Shown: one piece after another, positions 7,777 to 15,917 of the stretch
Position numbering within the stretch: position 1 is the first letter of the stretch
How the letters are laid out: each line of letters starts with the position of its first letter
NCBI RefSeq assembly: GCF_900168295.1
Contig: NZ_FVZL01000007.1
Coordinates: 1-64,000 of the forward strand
DNA from: Arthrobacter sp. P2b
Lineage (GTDB): Bacteria > Actinomycetota > Actinomycetes > Actinomycetales > Micrococcaceae
Reading direction: 5' to 3'
DNA length: 64,000 bases
Notes under the pieces: model-generated
Database searches by the model: none
Seen by the model: only the letters and a program-made list of their open reading frames with translations
Told to the model about the DNA's origin: nothing
Position numbers and translations under genes: made by a program

Positions 7777-8397
7777 GTGAACACGAAGATCAAAACCCTG
7801 TCCATTGCTGCCGCCCTGGCAGCCTCGCTCGGCCTTGCCGGGTGCGCCGCCAACTCCGGAAATCCCGGCAGCAACGGCATGCACGGCAGCGGCCATGCCA
7901 GCTCCAGCCCGATGTCCAGCATGATGCCGGATGCCGGCGCCGAGCATAACCAGGCGGACATCATGTTCGCCCAGATGATGATTCCGCACCACGCCCAGGC
8001 CGTGGAGATGAGCGACATCGTCCTGGCCAAGCCTGGCCTGCCTGCCGAGATCACGGCCCTGGCAACCAAGATCAAGGATGCCCAGGCCCCGGAAATCGAG
8101 ACCATGACCGGCTGGCTCAAAAGCTGGAACGCGCCCGTGATGGGTGACCACTCCGGGCACGGGATGTCCGGCATGGTGGACGACGACGGTATCGATAAGC
8201 TCAAAGCCGCGTCGGGAGCGGACGCTGTCCGGCTGTTCCTGGAGCAGATGATCGGGCACCACGAAGGAGCCGTTGACATGGCACAACAGGAGATCGGCGC
8301 CGGCAAGTACCCCGAATCCATCCAGCTCGCCCGCGATATTGTCGCGGCCCAGGAATCCGAGATCGCCGAGATGAAGCAGCTCCTGGCCGGCCTCTGA
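7777..8397 (+). CDS. DUF305 family lipoprotein, probable copper binding
   Basis: A 206-residue lipoprotein with a GTG start at 7777 after CTGAAGGA. The signal peptide ends in a lipobox (LAGCA, about residues 19-23), followed by a Ser/Gly/Met-rich linker. Two DUF305 repeats follow, each with the family hallmark of an HH pair and Met: MMIPHHAQAVEM (about residues 67-78) and MIGHHEGAVDM (about 159-169). DUF305 proteins are four-helix-bundle-like, and one member, CopM, binds Cu+ outside the cell. The gene is the last of the copper block, and its 3' end runs into a repeat array that separates it from a convergent monooxygenase. Copper binding here is inferred from family and context. Confidence 0.85.
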   Translation: MNTKIKTLSIAAALAASLGLAGCAANSGNPGSNGMHGSGHASSSPMSSMMPDAGAEHNQADIMFAQMMIPHHAQAVEMSDIVLAKPGLPAEITALATKIKDAQAPEIETMTGWLKSWNAPVMGDHSGHGMSGMVDDDGIDKLKAASGADAVRLFLEQMIGHHEGAVDMAQQEIGAGKYPESIQLARDIVAAQESEIAEMKQLLAGL

Positions 8398-8411
8398 CCG
8401 GCCCTACCCCC

Positions 8412-8517
8412 GGACGCTCTCTCACCTTTTGCATCATTCCGGGCGACGCTCTCTCACTTTCGAGAAGAAAGCGAGAGAGCGTCGCTGCTTAACCTGCGAA
8501 AGGTGAGAGAGCGTCGC
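8412..8517. repeat. 32-bp repeat array, copy 3, with inverted halves
   Basis: Two units read forward (from 8412 and 8444, both with GACGCTCTCTCAC) and two read in reverse (GAGAGAGCGTCG at 8473-8484 and 8505-8516, again 32 bp apart). The facing inner units form a long hairpin around 8444-8484. The array lies between the convergent DUF305 and monooxygenase genes and probably blocks read-through both ways. Confidence 0.85.
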
Positions 8518-8533
8518 AGCGGCGCAAACAGGG

Positions 8534-9751
8534 TCAGGCGTCCCGGCTTTTGACGTGTTCGGGGAGGACGCCGATGCCGATGAAGCGGGCGGTGAAGCGG
8601 CGCAGCAGTGGTGAGGCGGCCCGGAGAAGCCGAACCGCCCAGCGGGGCGCGATCCGGCTGCCGGTGGTTGCCCTGACGATCACTCTGTGGGCGTTGCGTT
8701 GCAGCCGCTGCATGACCTTCACTGGCCATTCCCGCCGCCGTTGCACCCGGGCGAGTGTCGCCGTCGGGGCAGCTCCGGCCGCGAGGTCTGCCGCGATGGC
8801 GTTGGATAGGGCCACCGCGTCCTGGATCGCGAAGTTCACACCGACGCCGAACACTGGGGACATCGCGTGGGCGGCATCGCCGATCGCGATGAACCCGGGA
8901 CGGTACCAGCCCCGGAGCCGGTTAATCTGGACGGTCAGCAGCTTGACCTGCTCCCAGTCGGTGAGGCTGCCGACCACCGGCCGCAGTACGGGCGCAGCGT
9001 GGGTGATCTGCTCGCGAAGGCCTTCAATTCCCGCGCCGCGAAGCTTGTCAAAACCGCCTTTCCGAATGACCATGCCCGACTGGTATCTGTCGCCGCGGTC
9101 AATCGTCAGGACCATCCCCCGCCGGGACAGGTATCCCAGGGTTGGGGGCGGCGCCTCCGGCGGTTTGGGAAGGCCGAACCACAGCACATCGATGGGCACC
9201 CCGAACTCCTCCGGAACCAGTCCGGCGGCGGCACGGAGGGCCGAAGCGCGTCCGTCGGCGGCAACGGTGAGCGTTGCGCGGATTTCAAGCGGACCGCCAG
9301 GTGACGTGGCCCGCACCCCGCGCACCTGGCCGTCCTCGATGATCAGTCCGGTGGCCTCGGTGAGCATGCGCAGCTCGAAGTTGGGAAACACCGCCACCTC
9401 GCGGGCCAGGAAGTTCAGGAAGTCCCACTGGGGCGCGAGGACCAGGAAGTTGTCAGGCGCCGGAAGGGTGGAGAAGTCCACGATGGTGAGGCGCTGGCCG
9501 TCAATCACAGCGTCCATGGTCGGCAGGCGGGTGAGCGGCAGTTCCAGGAACTTTTCCCTGAGCCCGAGTTCGCCGAGAAGGGTCACGGTGGACGGGTGCA
9601 CGGTATCGCCCCGGAAGTCCCGCAAAAAGTCCGCATGCTTCTCAAGCACGGTGACACGCAGGCCGGCGCGCGCGAGCAGGTAACCGAGCACCATGCCCGC
9701 CGGCCCGCCGCCGGAAATTACGCAGTCGCGTTCGATACGGCTTGCAGTCAT
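8534..9751 (-). CDS. FAD-dependent monooxygenase (UbiH/PHBH-like)
   Basis: A 405-residue class A flavoprotein hydroxylase. The N-terminus has the FAD-binding motif SGGGPAGMVLGYLLARAG (about residues 13-30) and the acidic VLEKH end of strand 2. A DG motif is seen in VAADGRAS (about residues 150-160), and the second FAD motif FIAIGDAAHAMSPVFGVGVNFAIQDA lies at about 275-300. These enzymes use NAD(P)H and O2 to hydroxylate aromatic or related substrates. The RDFRGDTVHP segment is common in actinobacterial FAD-dependent oxidoreductases of unknown substrate. It is a single gene between two repeat arrays (8412-8517 and 9833-9960), convergent with the copper block. The substrate cannot be told from the sequence. 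Confidence 0.85.
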   Translation of the reverse strand: MTASRIERDCVISGGGPAGMVLGYLLARAGLRVTVLEKHADFLRDFRGDTVHPSTVTLLGELGLREKFLELPLTRLPTMDAVIDGQRLTIVDFSTLPAPDNFLVLAPQWDFLNFLAREVAVFPNFELRMLTEATGLIIEDGQVRGVRATSPGGPLEIRATLTVAADGRASALRAAAGLVPEEFGVPIDVLWFGLPKPPEAPPPTLGYLSRRGMVLTIDRGDRYQSGMVIRKGGFDKLRGAGIEGLREQITHAAPVLRPVVGSLTDWEQVKLLTVQINRLRGWYRPGFIAIGDAAHAMSPVFGVGVNFAIQDAVALSNAIAADLAAGAAPTATLARVQRRREWPVKVMQRLQRNAHRVIVRATTGSRIAPRWAVRLLRAASPLLRRFTARFIGIGVLPEHVKSRDA

Positions 9752-9832
9752 GTCATGGTGCCTTTCTCCGCATACTCCATGGTGGTGGGAGAGGAAATGA
9801 ATTGGTAGTGCGAGAGGATCCGGGAAAACGCT

Positions 9833-9960
9833 GCGAAAGATGATAGAGCGTCGCTGGTTTAGCCGCAGGAGGTGATAGAGCGTCCCGGGTTTGGCCGCGA
9901 GAGGTGATGGGGCGCAGGGGTGCGGGCCGCAGGATATGAGGGGGCGTTGGGGCGGGGCGT
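9833..9960. repeat. 32-bp tandem repeat array, copy 4 (four units)
   Basis: Units at 9833-9864, 9865-9896, 9897-9928 and 9929-9960 keep an exact 32-bp period and drift in sequence from left to right: GCGAAAGATGATAGAGCGTC, then GCAGGAGGTGATAGAGCGTC, GCGAGAGGTGATGGGGCGC and GCAGGATATGAGGGGGCGTT. The orientation is opposite to that of the arrays at 4865 and 7130. It fills most of the divergent region between the monooxygenase and the phosphatase genes. Confidence 0.88.
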
Positions 9961-10020
9961 GTTAAGTTGAAATGCACGGGCTGAACGGTCCGTGCACCGG
10001 CTGGGAAAAGAGAAATCTCC

Positions 10021-10683
10021 TTGGATACATCCGCACCAGTAAGAATCCTGACCGTCTGCACCGGCAACATCTGCCGCTCCCCCGTGGCCGAACGGCTGCT
10101 GCAGGCAGGGCTCAACCAGGTGGTGCCGGGCGGCTTCCAGGTGACCAGCGCGGGCACGCGGGCCATGGTGGGTGACCCCATGCAGCCCATCTCGGCCGAC
10201 ATCGTGCGCACCTTCGGCGGCGACCCGGAGAACTTCGTGGCCCGCCAGCTGAGCCCGAAGATCCTGCGAGGGGTGGACCTGGTGCTCACCATGACCTCCG
10301 GGCACCGCGGCGAAGTGCTGCAGCTGGACGCGTCGCTGCTGAAGCGGACGTTCACCATCCGGGAGTTCGCCCGCATGCTCGACGTCCTGGACGCCCGCGC
10401 GGAGACCAGCGCAGGCGGCCCGCCCGTTGTGGAGGAGTACGACGACGGCGACTGGCTGGGTGCCAACGCCGCCTTCTGGCGGGGCTTGCCGGCCCGGGCC
10501 GCCGGAGTACGGCACCTCGCCCTGCCGGCCGACGCAGCCGAGAACGACATCGTGGACCCCTACCGGCGCGCGCCGGAGGTTTACCGGCAGATGGAGGACG
10601 AGATGGCGCCCGCCATTGTTTCCATCCTCCGCCACGCCCGCCTCAACGCCCCGGTTCGCGGGAACGCGTCCACCACGCTGTAA
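10021..10683 (+). CDS. Low-molecular-weight protein tyrosine phosphatase
   Basis: A 220-residue phosphatase. The signature C-x5-R loop with the family form CTGNICRSP starts at Cys13 (Arg19), close to the N-terminus as usual, and the catalytic Asp is in the late DPYRR segment. The start appears to be a TTG at 10021, because no ATG or GTG lies between it and the active-site loop; a purine-rich GGGAAAAGAG stretch precedes it. The length exceeds the typical 150-160 residues, with an insertion in the middle (about residues 115-160, AETSAGGPPVVEEYDDGDWLG). LMW phosphatases of this type often reverse tyrosine kinase control of surface polysaccharide synthesis, which fits the LCP gene 195 bp downstream. 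The target is not known. Confidence 0.85.
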   Translation: MDTSAPVRILTVCTGNICRSPVAERLLQAGLNQVVPGGFQVTSAGTRAMVGDPMQPISADIVRTFGGDPENFVARQLSPKILRGVDLVLTMTSGHRGEVLQLDASLLKRTFTIREFARMLDVLDARAETSAGGPPVVEEYDDGDWLGANAAFWRGLPARAAGVRHLALPADAAENDIVDPYRRAPEVYRQMEDEMAPAIVSILRHARLNAPVRGNASTTL

Positions 10684-10878
10684 CGTTCCGGCGTCCACGC
10701 TCCGTTCCCGCGTCCCCGGCGGCACCCCGGCGGACGGGAAGACATCGTGTTGGCTGCCCACCATGACGTGGCGGGAATCTCCCTGGCATTCACAGGTGAC
10801 AGTTTGGATAAGTCTGTAGCCAACGGGGGGTTGGTGGGCGGACACTGATCCCACCCAACACGATGAGGTGACGGCACC

Positions 10879-12003
10879 ATGAGCATGCCAGGCGGCTCTG
10901 ACCCATCCGGGGCCACGGGACCCGGCCCTTCCGACACGCATCCGCACGGCCTCGCATGGGTGGCCCACGGCCGGCGGCGCTGGATCGCGGCACTGCTGGC
11001 GCTGGTGCTGGCGGCAGCGGCCGTCGTCGCCGTCGTCAGCCTGAACCGCACCGGGTCCGAAGCCCAGCCGGCGGCCACCCAAACGCAAAGCGAAACACCC
11101 AGCCCCACGCCGTCGGAGACGCAGACGGAAACCACCCCCGCGCCTCCGCCGCCTCCACCGCCGCCGCCACCCATCCCGGAGCTGCCCGCTGCACCCATGA
11201 ACGTGCTGGTGATCGGCAGCGACATGCGTGGAAATGCGAGAGAGGCAGCAGCCCACACGGCGGCAACCGGCCAGCCCCAGGACCAGCGCGCCGACACCCT
11301 GATGGTGGTCCACGTCCCGGCTGACCGGAGGGCACTCTATATCGTCTCGATCAACAGGGACACGTGGGTGGACATCCCCGGTTTCGGCGGGGCCAAGATC
11401 AATTCGGGCCTGCAGTACGGCGGCATTGACATGCAGACCGCCGCCGTCCAGTCGCTGCTGGGGATCGCCATCGACCACACCCTGATGATGGACTTCCACG
11501 GGCTCAAGGTCCTGATCGACGGGCTTGGTGGGATCGACGTCAACGTGCCCATCGCATTCCAGTCCACCCACGATACCGGGCACGTCTTCGCCGCCGGCGT
11601 GAACCATTTGGATGGGCAGTCCGCGCTGGAGTTCTCCCGGGAACGGTACGCGTTCGTGGACGGCGACTTCCAGCGGGTCCGCAACCAGCAGATCCTGCTC
11701 CGCGCCATCCTGGCCCGGCTCACGGCCGGCGGCGCCCTGAACGACGTCAACGCCGTCCGCGGGCTGGTGGATTTCGCCTCCTGCTGCCTTACCGTGGACA
11801 GGGCTTTTGACCCGGTCCAGGCCGCCATCCTCGCTTACAGCCTCCGCAACCTGGACGCGAATGCGATCGGCACCATGACCCTCCCGACGGCGGGTGCCGG
11901 GTTTGTTGCCGGGCAGTCCGTGCTGTTCCCCGATTACGGCGGCGTCGCAGCCGTCGGCGCGGCACTGCGGGAAGGCCGGATCGCAGAGTTCGCGAGGCCG
12001 TAA
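10879..12003 (+). CDS. LCP (LytR-CpsA-Psr) family cell-wall ligase
   Basis: A 374-residue membrane-anchored protein that probably transfers a lipid-linked glycopolymer onto peptidoglycan. A cytoplasmic N-terminal tail of about 36 residues is followed by one transmembrane segment (about 38-54, WIAALLALVLAAAAVVAVVSL). A Thr/Pro-rich linker with a run of prolines (about 85-100) then leads to the LCP domain from about residue 108 (MNVLVIGSDMR, DTLMVVHV, then YIVSINRDTWVDIPGFGGAKINS). The conserved Asp and Arg residues of these motifs bind the pyrophosphate head group. The ATG follows GAGGTG. An imperfect inverted repeat (10831-10859) lies just upstream. The gene ends 23 bp before a strong hairpin (12027-12069). 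Confidence 0.92.
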   Translation: MSMPGGSDPSGATGPGPSDTHPHGLAWVAHGRRRWIAALLALVLAAAAVVAVVSLNRTGSEAQPAATQTQSETPSPTPSETQTETTPAPPPPPPPPPPIPELPAAPMNVLVIGSDMRGNAREAAAHTAATGQPQDQRADTLMVVHVPADRRALYIVSINRDTWVDIPGFGGAKINSGLQYGGIDMQTAAVQSLLGIAIDHTLMMDFHGLKVLIDGLGGIDVNVPIAFQSTHDTGHVFAAGVNHLDGQSALEFSRERYAFVDGDFQRVRNQQILLRAILARLTAGGALNDVNAVRGLVDFASCCLTVDRAFDPVQAAILAYSLRNLDANAIGTMTLPTAGAGFVAGQSVLFPDYGGVAAVGAALREGRIAEFARP

Positions 12004-12026
12004 GACTATAGCCAGTGCAGTGAGCG

Positions 12027-12069
12027 CCGGGTTCAGTGCGCACGGACTGCCCCTGCGCACTGAACCCGG
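12027..12069 (+). terminator. 16-bp hairpin after the LCP gene
   Basis: CCGGGTTCAGTGCGCA (12027-12042) is exactly complementary to 12054-12069, around an 11-nt loop. A further partial repeat of the arm (TTCACTGCGCACGGACGCCC, from 12072) follows, so this may belong to a repeat family as well as act as a terminator. There is no T-run. Confidence 0.6.
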
Positions 12070-12184
12070 GCTTCACTGCGCACGGACGCCCGCTGTGGCG
12101 GGCCCGCGTCCTGTTCAACCCGGGCTTACCGGCCGTTCACCCGCGGGAAAGGATCCGTGCGCCGGGCGGCGACAGCCTGAGGGC

Positions 12185-13876
12185 ATGACGTCGAACTCCC
12201 GTACTGAAATTTCCCGCCGCACCATCGTTAAGGGCTCCGTCCTCGCAGCCGCCCTGGCCTCCGTTCCGGCCGCCGCACAGGCCCAGACCACCCGCCAGTC
12301 CCCCGCCGGCGTGGCCCTGGTCCGCAACCGGCTCACCCTTCCCAGCGGCATCGCCACCGGGGACGTGACGTCGGATTCGGCCGTGCTGTGGTCGCGTGCG
12401 TCGGGCGCCGGCAGGATGACCGCCGTCCTGCGGGCAGTGAACGACGGCGGGGAGATCCTGCGCGGGCGAGGCGCCTTTGAGCGCACCCTCCGCGGCCCGC
12501 GGGCCACCCAGGCGTCCGACTTCACCGCCAAGATCCACGCCGGGAACCTGCCGTCCAACACCCGGTTCGCGCTCGAGATCAGCTTCGAGGACGACGGCGG
12601 CGCGGCCGGCGAGACGGTCCGCGGCACCTTCCGCACGGCCCCCGACGCCGGGACGTACAACGGCAAGGGCCGCACCGGCGGGACGAGCGCTGGCGGCGAC
12701 GTCCCGCCGTCGTCCGCCCAAAGCTTTGTGTGGACCGGCGACACCGCCGGCCAAGGCTGGGGCATCAACGAGGACATCGGCGGGATGCGCGGCTACCGCG
12801 CCATGCACCAGACGCGGCCGGACTTCTTCATCCACTCGGGCGACACCGTCTATGCTGACGGGCCGCTGGCGGAGACTGTGGTGGAGAAGGACGGGCAGGT
12901 GTGGCGGAACCTGGTCACCGAGGAGGTGTCCAAGGTGGCCGAAACGCTCACCGAATACCGCGGCCGGCACCGTTACAACTCGATGGACGCCAACATGCGC
13001 GCGATGTTCGCCGACGTGCCCGTCATCGCCAACTGGGACGACCACGAGACCACCAACAACTGGTACCCCGGCGAAATCCTGGACGACCCCCGGTATACCG
13101 TCCGCGACGTCAACACCCTCGCCGCCCGCGGCCGGCAGGCCTGGCAGGAGAACATGCCGATCGCGGACTCCGCCGCGCTGTGGCGGCCGGGAACGTTCGA
13201 CGACGCCGGCCAGTACCATCCCGCCCGCATCTACCGGAAGATTTCCCGCGGCCCGCAGCTCGACATCTTCTGCCTGGACATGCGCACGTTCAAATCCCCC
13301 AACACGGACGGCAAGGAGCCGTACGCCACGTCCGTCCTGGGGCAGGAGCAGGTGGACTGGCTGATCCGTGAGGTGTCGGCGTCGAAGGCCACCTGGAAGG
13401 TCATCGCCGCGGACCTGCCGCTGGGCATCATCGTTCCAGACGGTGCCGTCAACCAGGAGAGCCTGGCGAACCGCGACGCCGGTGCGCCGCTGGGCCGTGA
13501 GCTGGAGATCGCCGGGGTGCTCAGCGCGTTCCAGCGGAACCGGGTGAAGAACGTGGTGTGGCTGACCGCCGACGTCCACTACTGCGCCGCCCACCACTAC
13601 TCGCCCGAGCGCGCTGCGTTCACCGACTTCGACCCGTTCTGGGAGTTTGTGGCCGGCCCCATCGCGGCCGGGTCCTTCGGCCCGAACGCCATGGACGGCA
13701 CGTTCGGTCCCGAGGTGGTGTTCTCCAAGGCCGGCCGTTTCCCGGGCGAATCACCGCGCGACGGCGAGAACCAGTTCTTCGGGCACGTCCAGCTGGATGA
13801 CGACACCTTTACCGTGAGCCTGCACAACGCCAACGGAGCCACGGTGTTCTCCAAGGTGCTGACGCCGGAACGGTAG
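12185..13876 (+). CDS. phoD: PhoD-type alkaline phosphatase (Tat-exported)
   Basis: A 563-residue secreted phosphodiesterase/alkaline phosphatase of the PhoD family. The N-terminus is a twin-arginine signal (SRRTIVKGSVLAAALA, about residues 9-24), ending near AQAQ. A PhoD N-terminal beta domain (from about 50, GIATGDVTSDSAVLWSRAS) precedes the metallophosphoesterase core. Visible metal-ligand motifs are HSGDTVYADG, NWDDHETTNNW and the late WLTADVHYCAAHHY. Tat export fits folding with Fe3+/Ca2+ in the cytoplasm. The ATG at 12185 is chosen because it starts the Tat signal; GAGGG lies close upstream. The gene is followed by a histidine phosphatase, and both may serve phosphate scavenging. No Pho box was identified. 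Confidence 0.92.
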   Translation: MTSNSRTEISRRTIVKGSVLAAALASVPAAAQAQTTRQSPAGVALVRNRLTLPSGIATGDVTSDSAVLWSRASGAGRMTAVLRAVNDGGEILRGRGAFERTLRGPRATQASDFTAKIHAGNLPSNTRFALEISFEDDGGAAGETVRGTFRTAPDAGTYNGKGRTGGTSAGGDVPPSSAQSFVWTGDTAGQGWGINEDIGGMRGYRAMHQTRPDFFIHSGDTVYADGPLAETVVEKDGQVWRNLVTEEVSKVAETLTEYRGRHRYNSMDANMRAMFADVPVIANWDDHETTNNWYPGEILDDPRYTVRDVNTLAARGRQAWQENMPIADSAALWRPGTFDDAGQYHPARIYRKISRGPQLDIFCLDMRTFKSPNTDGKEPYATSVLGQEQVDWLIREVSASKATWKVIAADLPLGIIVPDGAVNQESLANRDAGAPLGRELEIAGVLSAFQRNRVKNVVWLTADVHYCAAHHYSPERAAFTDFDPFWEFVAGPIAAGSFGPNAMDGTFGPEVVFSKAGRFPGESPRDGENQFFGHVQLDDDTFTVSLHNANGATVFSKVLTPER

Positions 13877-13977
13877 CCGCGGCAGGACGCCGTCGTCCGT
13901 TTATTTTTCCGGCCCCGTGGGTACGCCGCTGGTAGTGTTCCTGCATTCGGCAAGGCAAGCGGACGGGGTGGTTTTTC

Positions 13978-14754
13978 GTGAACGACGACGGGCTGACACA
14001 GGCAGTGCAGGAGGCCGGCGCAGTGGAACTGCTGCTGATCCGGCACGGCGAGAGCGAAGGCAACGTTGCCGCCACGGAGGCGCGGCTGGCCGGGGCTGAG
14101 GTCATCGATGTGCCCGCCCGGGATGCGGACGTGGACCTGTCCGATACCGGGCGGGACCAGGCCAAGGCGCTGGGGACGGCGCTGGCCCGGATCGCCGAGG
14201 AGTTCCGGCCGGATGCTGTGTTTTCCTCCCCTTATGCACGGGCACTGCAGACGGCGGAGATCGCGGTGGAAACTGCGGGCTGGCGTGCAAAAGTGCGGAC
14301 CGACGAACGGCTGCGGGACCGTGAACTGGGCATCCTGGACCGGCTCACCCGGCGGGGCGTCGAGGCGCGTTACCCGGAGGAAGCCGAGCGCCGGGAGTGG
14401 CTGGGCAAGCTGTACTACCGGCCGCCAGGCGGTGAGTCCTGGGCTGACGTGGCACTTCGGCTGCGCTCGGTCCTGGACGAACTGAACAACCTCGGCACCG
14501 GGCACCGGGTCATGCTGGTGTGCCACGACGCCGTGATCCTGCTGTTCCGGTACGTCCTGGAGGGCATGACCGAACGGGAAATCCTTGACCTCGCGGCCAG
14601 CACCTCGGTCCTCAACGCGTCCCTGACACGGTACGTGCGACCGTCCGGCGAGGGACCATGGACGCTTGAGAGCTTCAACGTGGCGGACCACCTGGCCGAA
14701 CAGGGTGTCACAGTCACCGAGCATGCGGGGGACGCCAGTGTCCACCCGAAGTGA
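13978..14754 (+). CDS. Histidine phosphatase family protein
   Basis: A 258-residue phosphatase of the phosphoglycerate mutase-like superfamily. The catalytic LLLIRHGESEGN motif places the nucleophile at about His23, with a second part of the site in SSPYARALQTAEIA and a late CHDAVI His. The start is a GTG at 13978 with a weak upstream site; the 15 residues before the first strand are dispensable-looking, so a slightly later start is possible. The 3' end overlaps the NAD(P)H-hydrate dehydratase gene by 17 bp, so the two are probably translated together. The substrate cannot be read from the sequence. Confidence 0.85.
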   Translation: MNDDGLTQAVQEAGAVELLLIRHGESEGNVAATEARLAGAEVIDVPARDADVDLSDTGRDQAKALGTALARIAEEFRPDAVFSSPYARALQTAEIAVETAGWRAKVRTDERLRDRELGILDRLTRRGVEARYPEEAERREWLGKLYYRPPGGESWADVALRLRSVLDELNNLGTGHRVMLVCHDAVILLFRYVLEGMTEREILDLAASTSVLNASLTRYVRPSGEGPWTLESFNVADHLAEQGVTVTEHAGDASVHPK

Positions 14755-15661
14755 TTCCGGTTCCCCTACCCTTGTGACCCCCTCGCTGCTGCGGGACTGG
14801 CCGCTGCCTGCGCCGGGCGAGGACAAGTACTCGCGCGGTTCGGTGCTGGTGGTCGGCGGGGCCCGGGCAACGCCGGGGGCTGCCCTGCTCGCCGGTACCG
14901 CAGCCCTGCGTGCGGGTGCCGGAAAGCTGACACTGGCCGTTGCGGAATCCGTGGCGGCGCAGGTGGGGGTTGCGCTGCCCGAATGCGGGGCCATGGGACT
15001 GCCGGAAACTGCCGATGGGTCCGTGACGGGTGAGGGCCTGGACCGCATCTCGTCCTACCTTGAGCGTGCCGATGCAATTCTTATTGGCCCGGGGCTGGAC
15101 GACCCGGACCTCGCGGAGGAGATGCTGCGGTTGCTCTTGGAGCGGGAGGAATCCGACGGCGGGCCGGACGGCTCAGGAGGCCCCGCCGTCGTACTCGATG
15201 CCTACGCCCTGGGCGGCCTGGTCAAGCTCGAAGATCAACTGGAGCCGTGGCGGGGCCGGCTGATCCTGACGCCGAACCCCAAAGAGGCGGCGGTCCTGCT
15301 GGGGCGGGACATCGAGGACCTGGAAGCTGATGTGGCGTCGGTGGCCCGCCGCTTCGACGCCGTGGTGAGCTGCCAGGGCCTGATTGCGCGGCCGCCCGGT
15401 GACGCTCCCGAGGAGTCCGAAATGTGGAAGATCACCACCGGGTACGGCGGGCTGGGGACGTCCGGCAGCGGCGATGTTCTGGCCGGTGCCATCGCCGGAT
15501 TGCGGGCCCGCGGAACCAGCGGCGCCCAGGCCGCGTGCTGGGGGACGCATCTGCATGCCGCGGCCGCCGACCGCCTGGCCAGTCGCCTGGGACCGCTCGG
15601 CTTCCTGGCCCGCGAACTCGCCGACGAACTTCCCGCACTGATGCTCGAACTCAACACCTGA
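14738..15661 (+). CDS. nnrD: ADP-dependent (S)-NAD(P)H-hydrate dehydratase
   Basis: Repairs hydrated NAD(P)H (NADHX/NADPHX) using ADP or ATP. The 307-residue protein has the ribokinase-like NnrD fold: SRGSVLVVGGARATPGAALLAGTAALRAGAG (about residues 30-60), NPKEAAVLLGR (about 180) and the catalytic TSGSGDVLAG (about 245). The GTG at 14738 is preceded by GGGGG at 5-6 nt and lies inside the upstream histidine phosphatase gene. The epimerase partner (NnrE) is not fused here and is not in the window, unlike the bifunctional Nnr proteins. The gene ends 14 bp before a long palindrome (15676-15741). Confidence 0.9.
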   Translation: MSTRSDSGSPTLVTPSLLRDWPLPAPGEDKYSRGSVLVVGGARATPGAALLAGTAALRAGAGKLTLAVAESVAAQVGVALPECGAMGLPETADGSVTGEGLDRISSYLERADAILIGPGLDDPDLAEEMLRLLLEREESDGGPDGSGGPAVVLDAYALGGLVKLEDQLEPWRGRLILTPNPKEAAVLLGRDIEDLEADVASVARRFDAVVSCQGLIARPPGDAPEESEMWKITTGYGGLGTSGSGDVLAGAIAGLRARGTSGAQAACWGTHLHAAAADRLASRLGPLGFLARELADELPALMLELNT

Positions 15662-15675
15662 CGCCCCCTCACGAA

Positions 15676-15741
15676 AGCAACGCGGAGTCACTTTTGGCCC
15701 AATATCCCGACCGTATTGGGCCGGGTCTGACTCCGCGTTGC
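15676..15741. repeat. Long palindrome, AGCAACGCGG family, copy 2
   Basis: AGCAACGCGGAGTCACTTTT followed by GGCCCAATA pairs with TATTGGGCC and GACTCCGCGTTGC on the other side. The outer arm matches the copies at 2187 and 26795, and the inner GGCCCAAT/ATTGGGCC box is shared with copy 3. It lies between convergent genes (nnrD and hsp20). Confidence 0.85.
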
Positions 15742-15767
15742 GTTCTCCAGCGGGGCTTCACATGGGA

Positions 15768-15793
15768 TGGCCCCCGGACGGATCCGGGGGCCA
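15768..15793. terminator. Perfect 11-bp hairpin between nnrD and hsp20
   Basis: TGGCCCCCGGA (15768-15778) and its exact complement (15783-15793) flank the 4-nt loop CGGA. There is no T-run on either strand. Its position between convergent genes suggests bidirectional termination. Confidence 0.65.
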
Positions 15794-15917
15794 CCGTATC
15801 GGGAAGTTCAGGCGTAACCTGCCGGTGCGCATAAGCGCTGTGGCGTGCTCAGAATGGCAATCCGCCCAAAGAGGCAGTCAACAATCAGTACCCGACGTCC
15901 CGATCCTGGGGTCGAAA

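Noticed and set aside
4865-9960. The 32-bp-period arrays as CRISPR
   Set aside because: Units are contiguous with no unique spacers and drift in sequence; no cas gene is present.
9859-12060. A 733-codon open frame on the minus strand
   Set aside because: It is antisense to the phosphatase and LCP genes, has no recognisable domain and is rich in Arg, Gly, His and Gln as antisense frames in high-GC DNA usually are.
12137-13597. A 486-codon open frame antisense to phoD
   Set aside because: It is low-complexity Val/Gly/Arg-rich, with no start context; the plus strand carries a clear PhoD protein.
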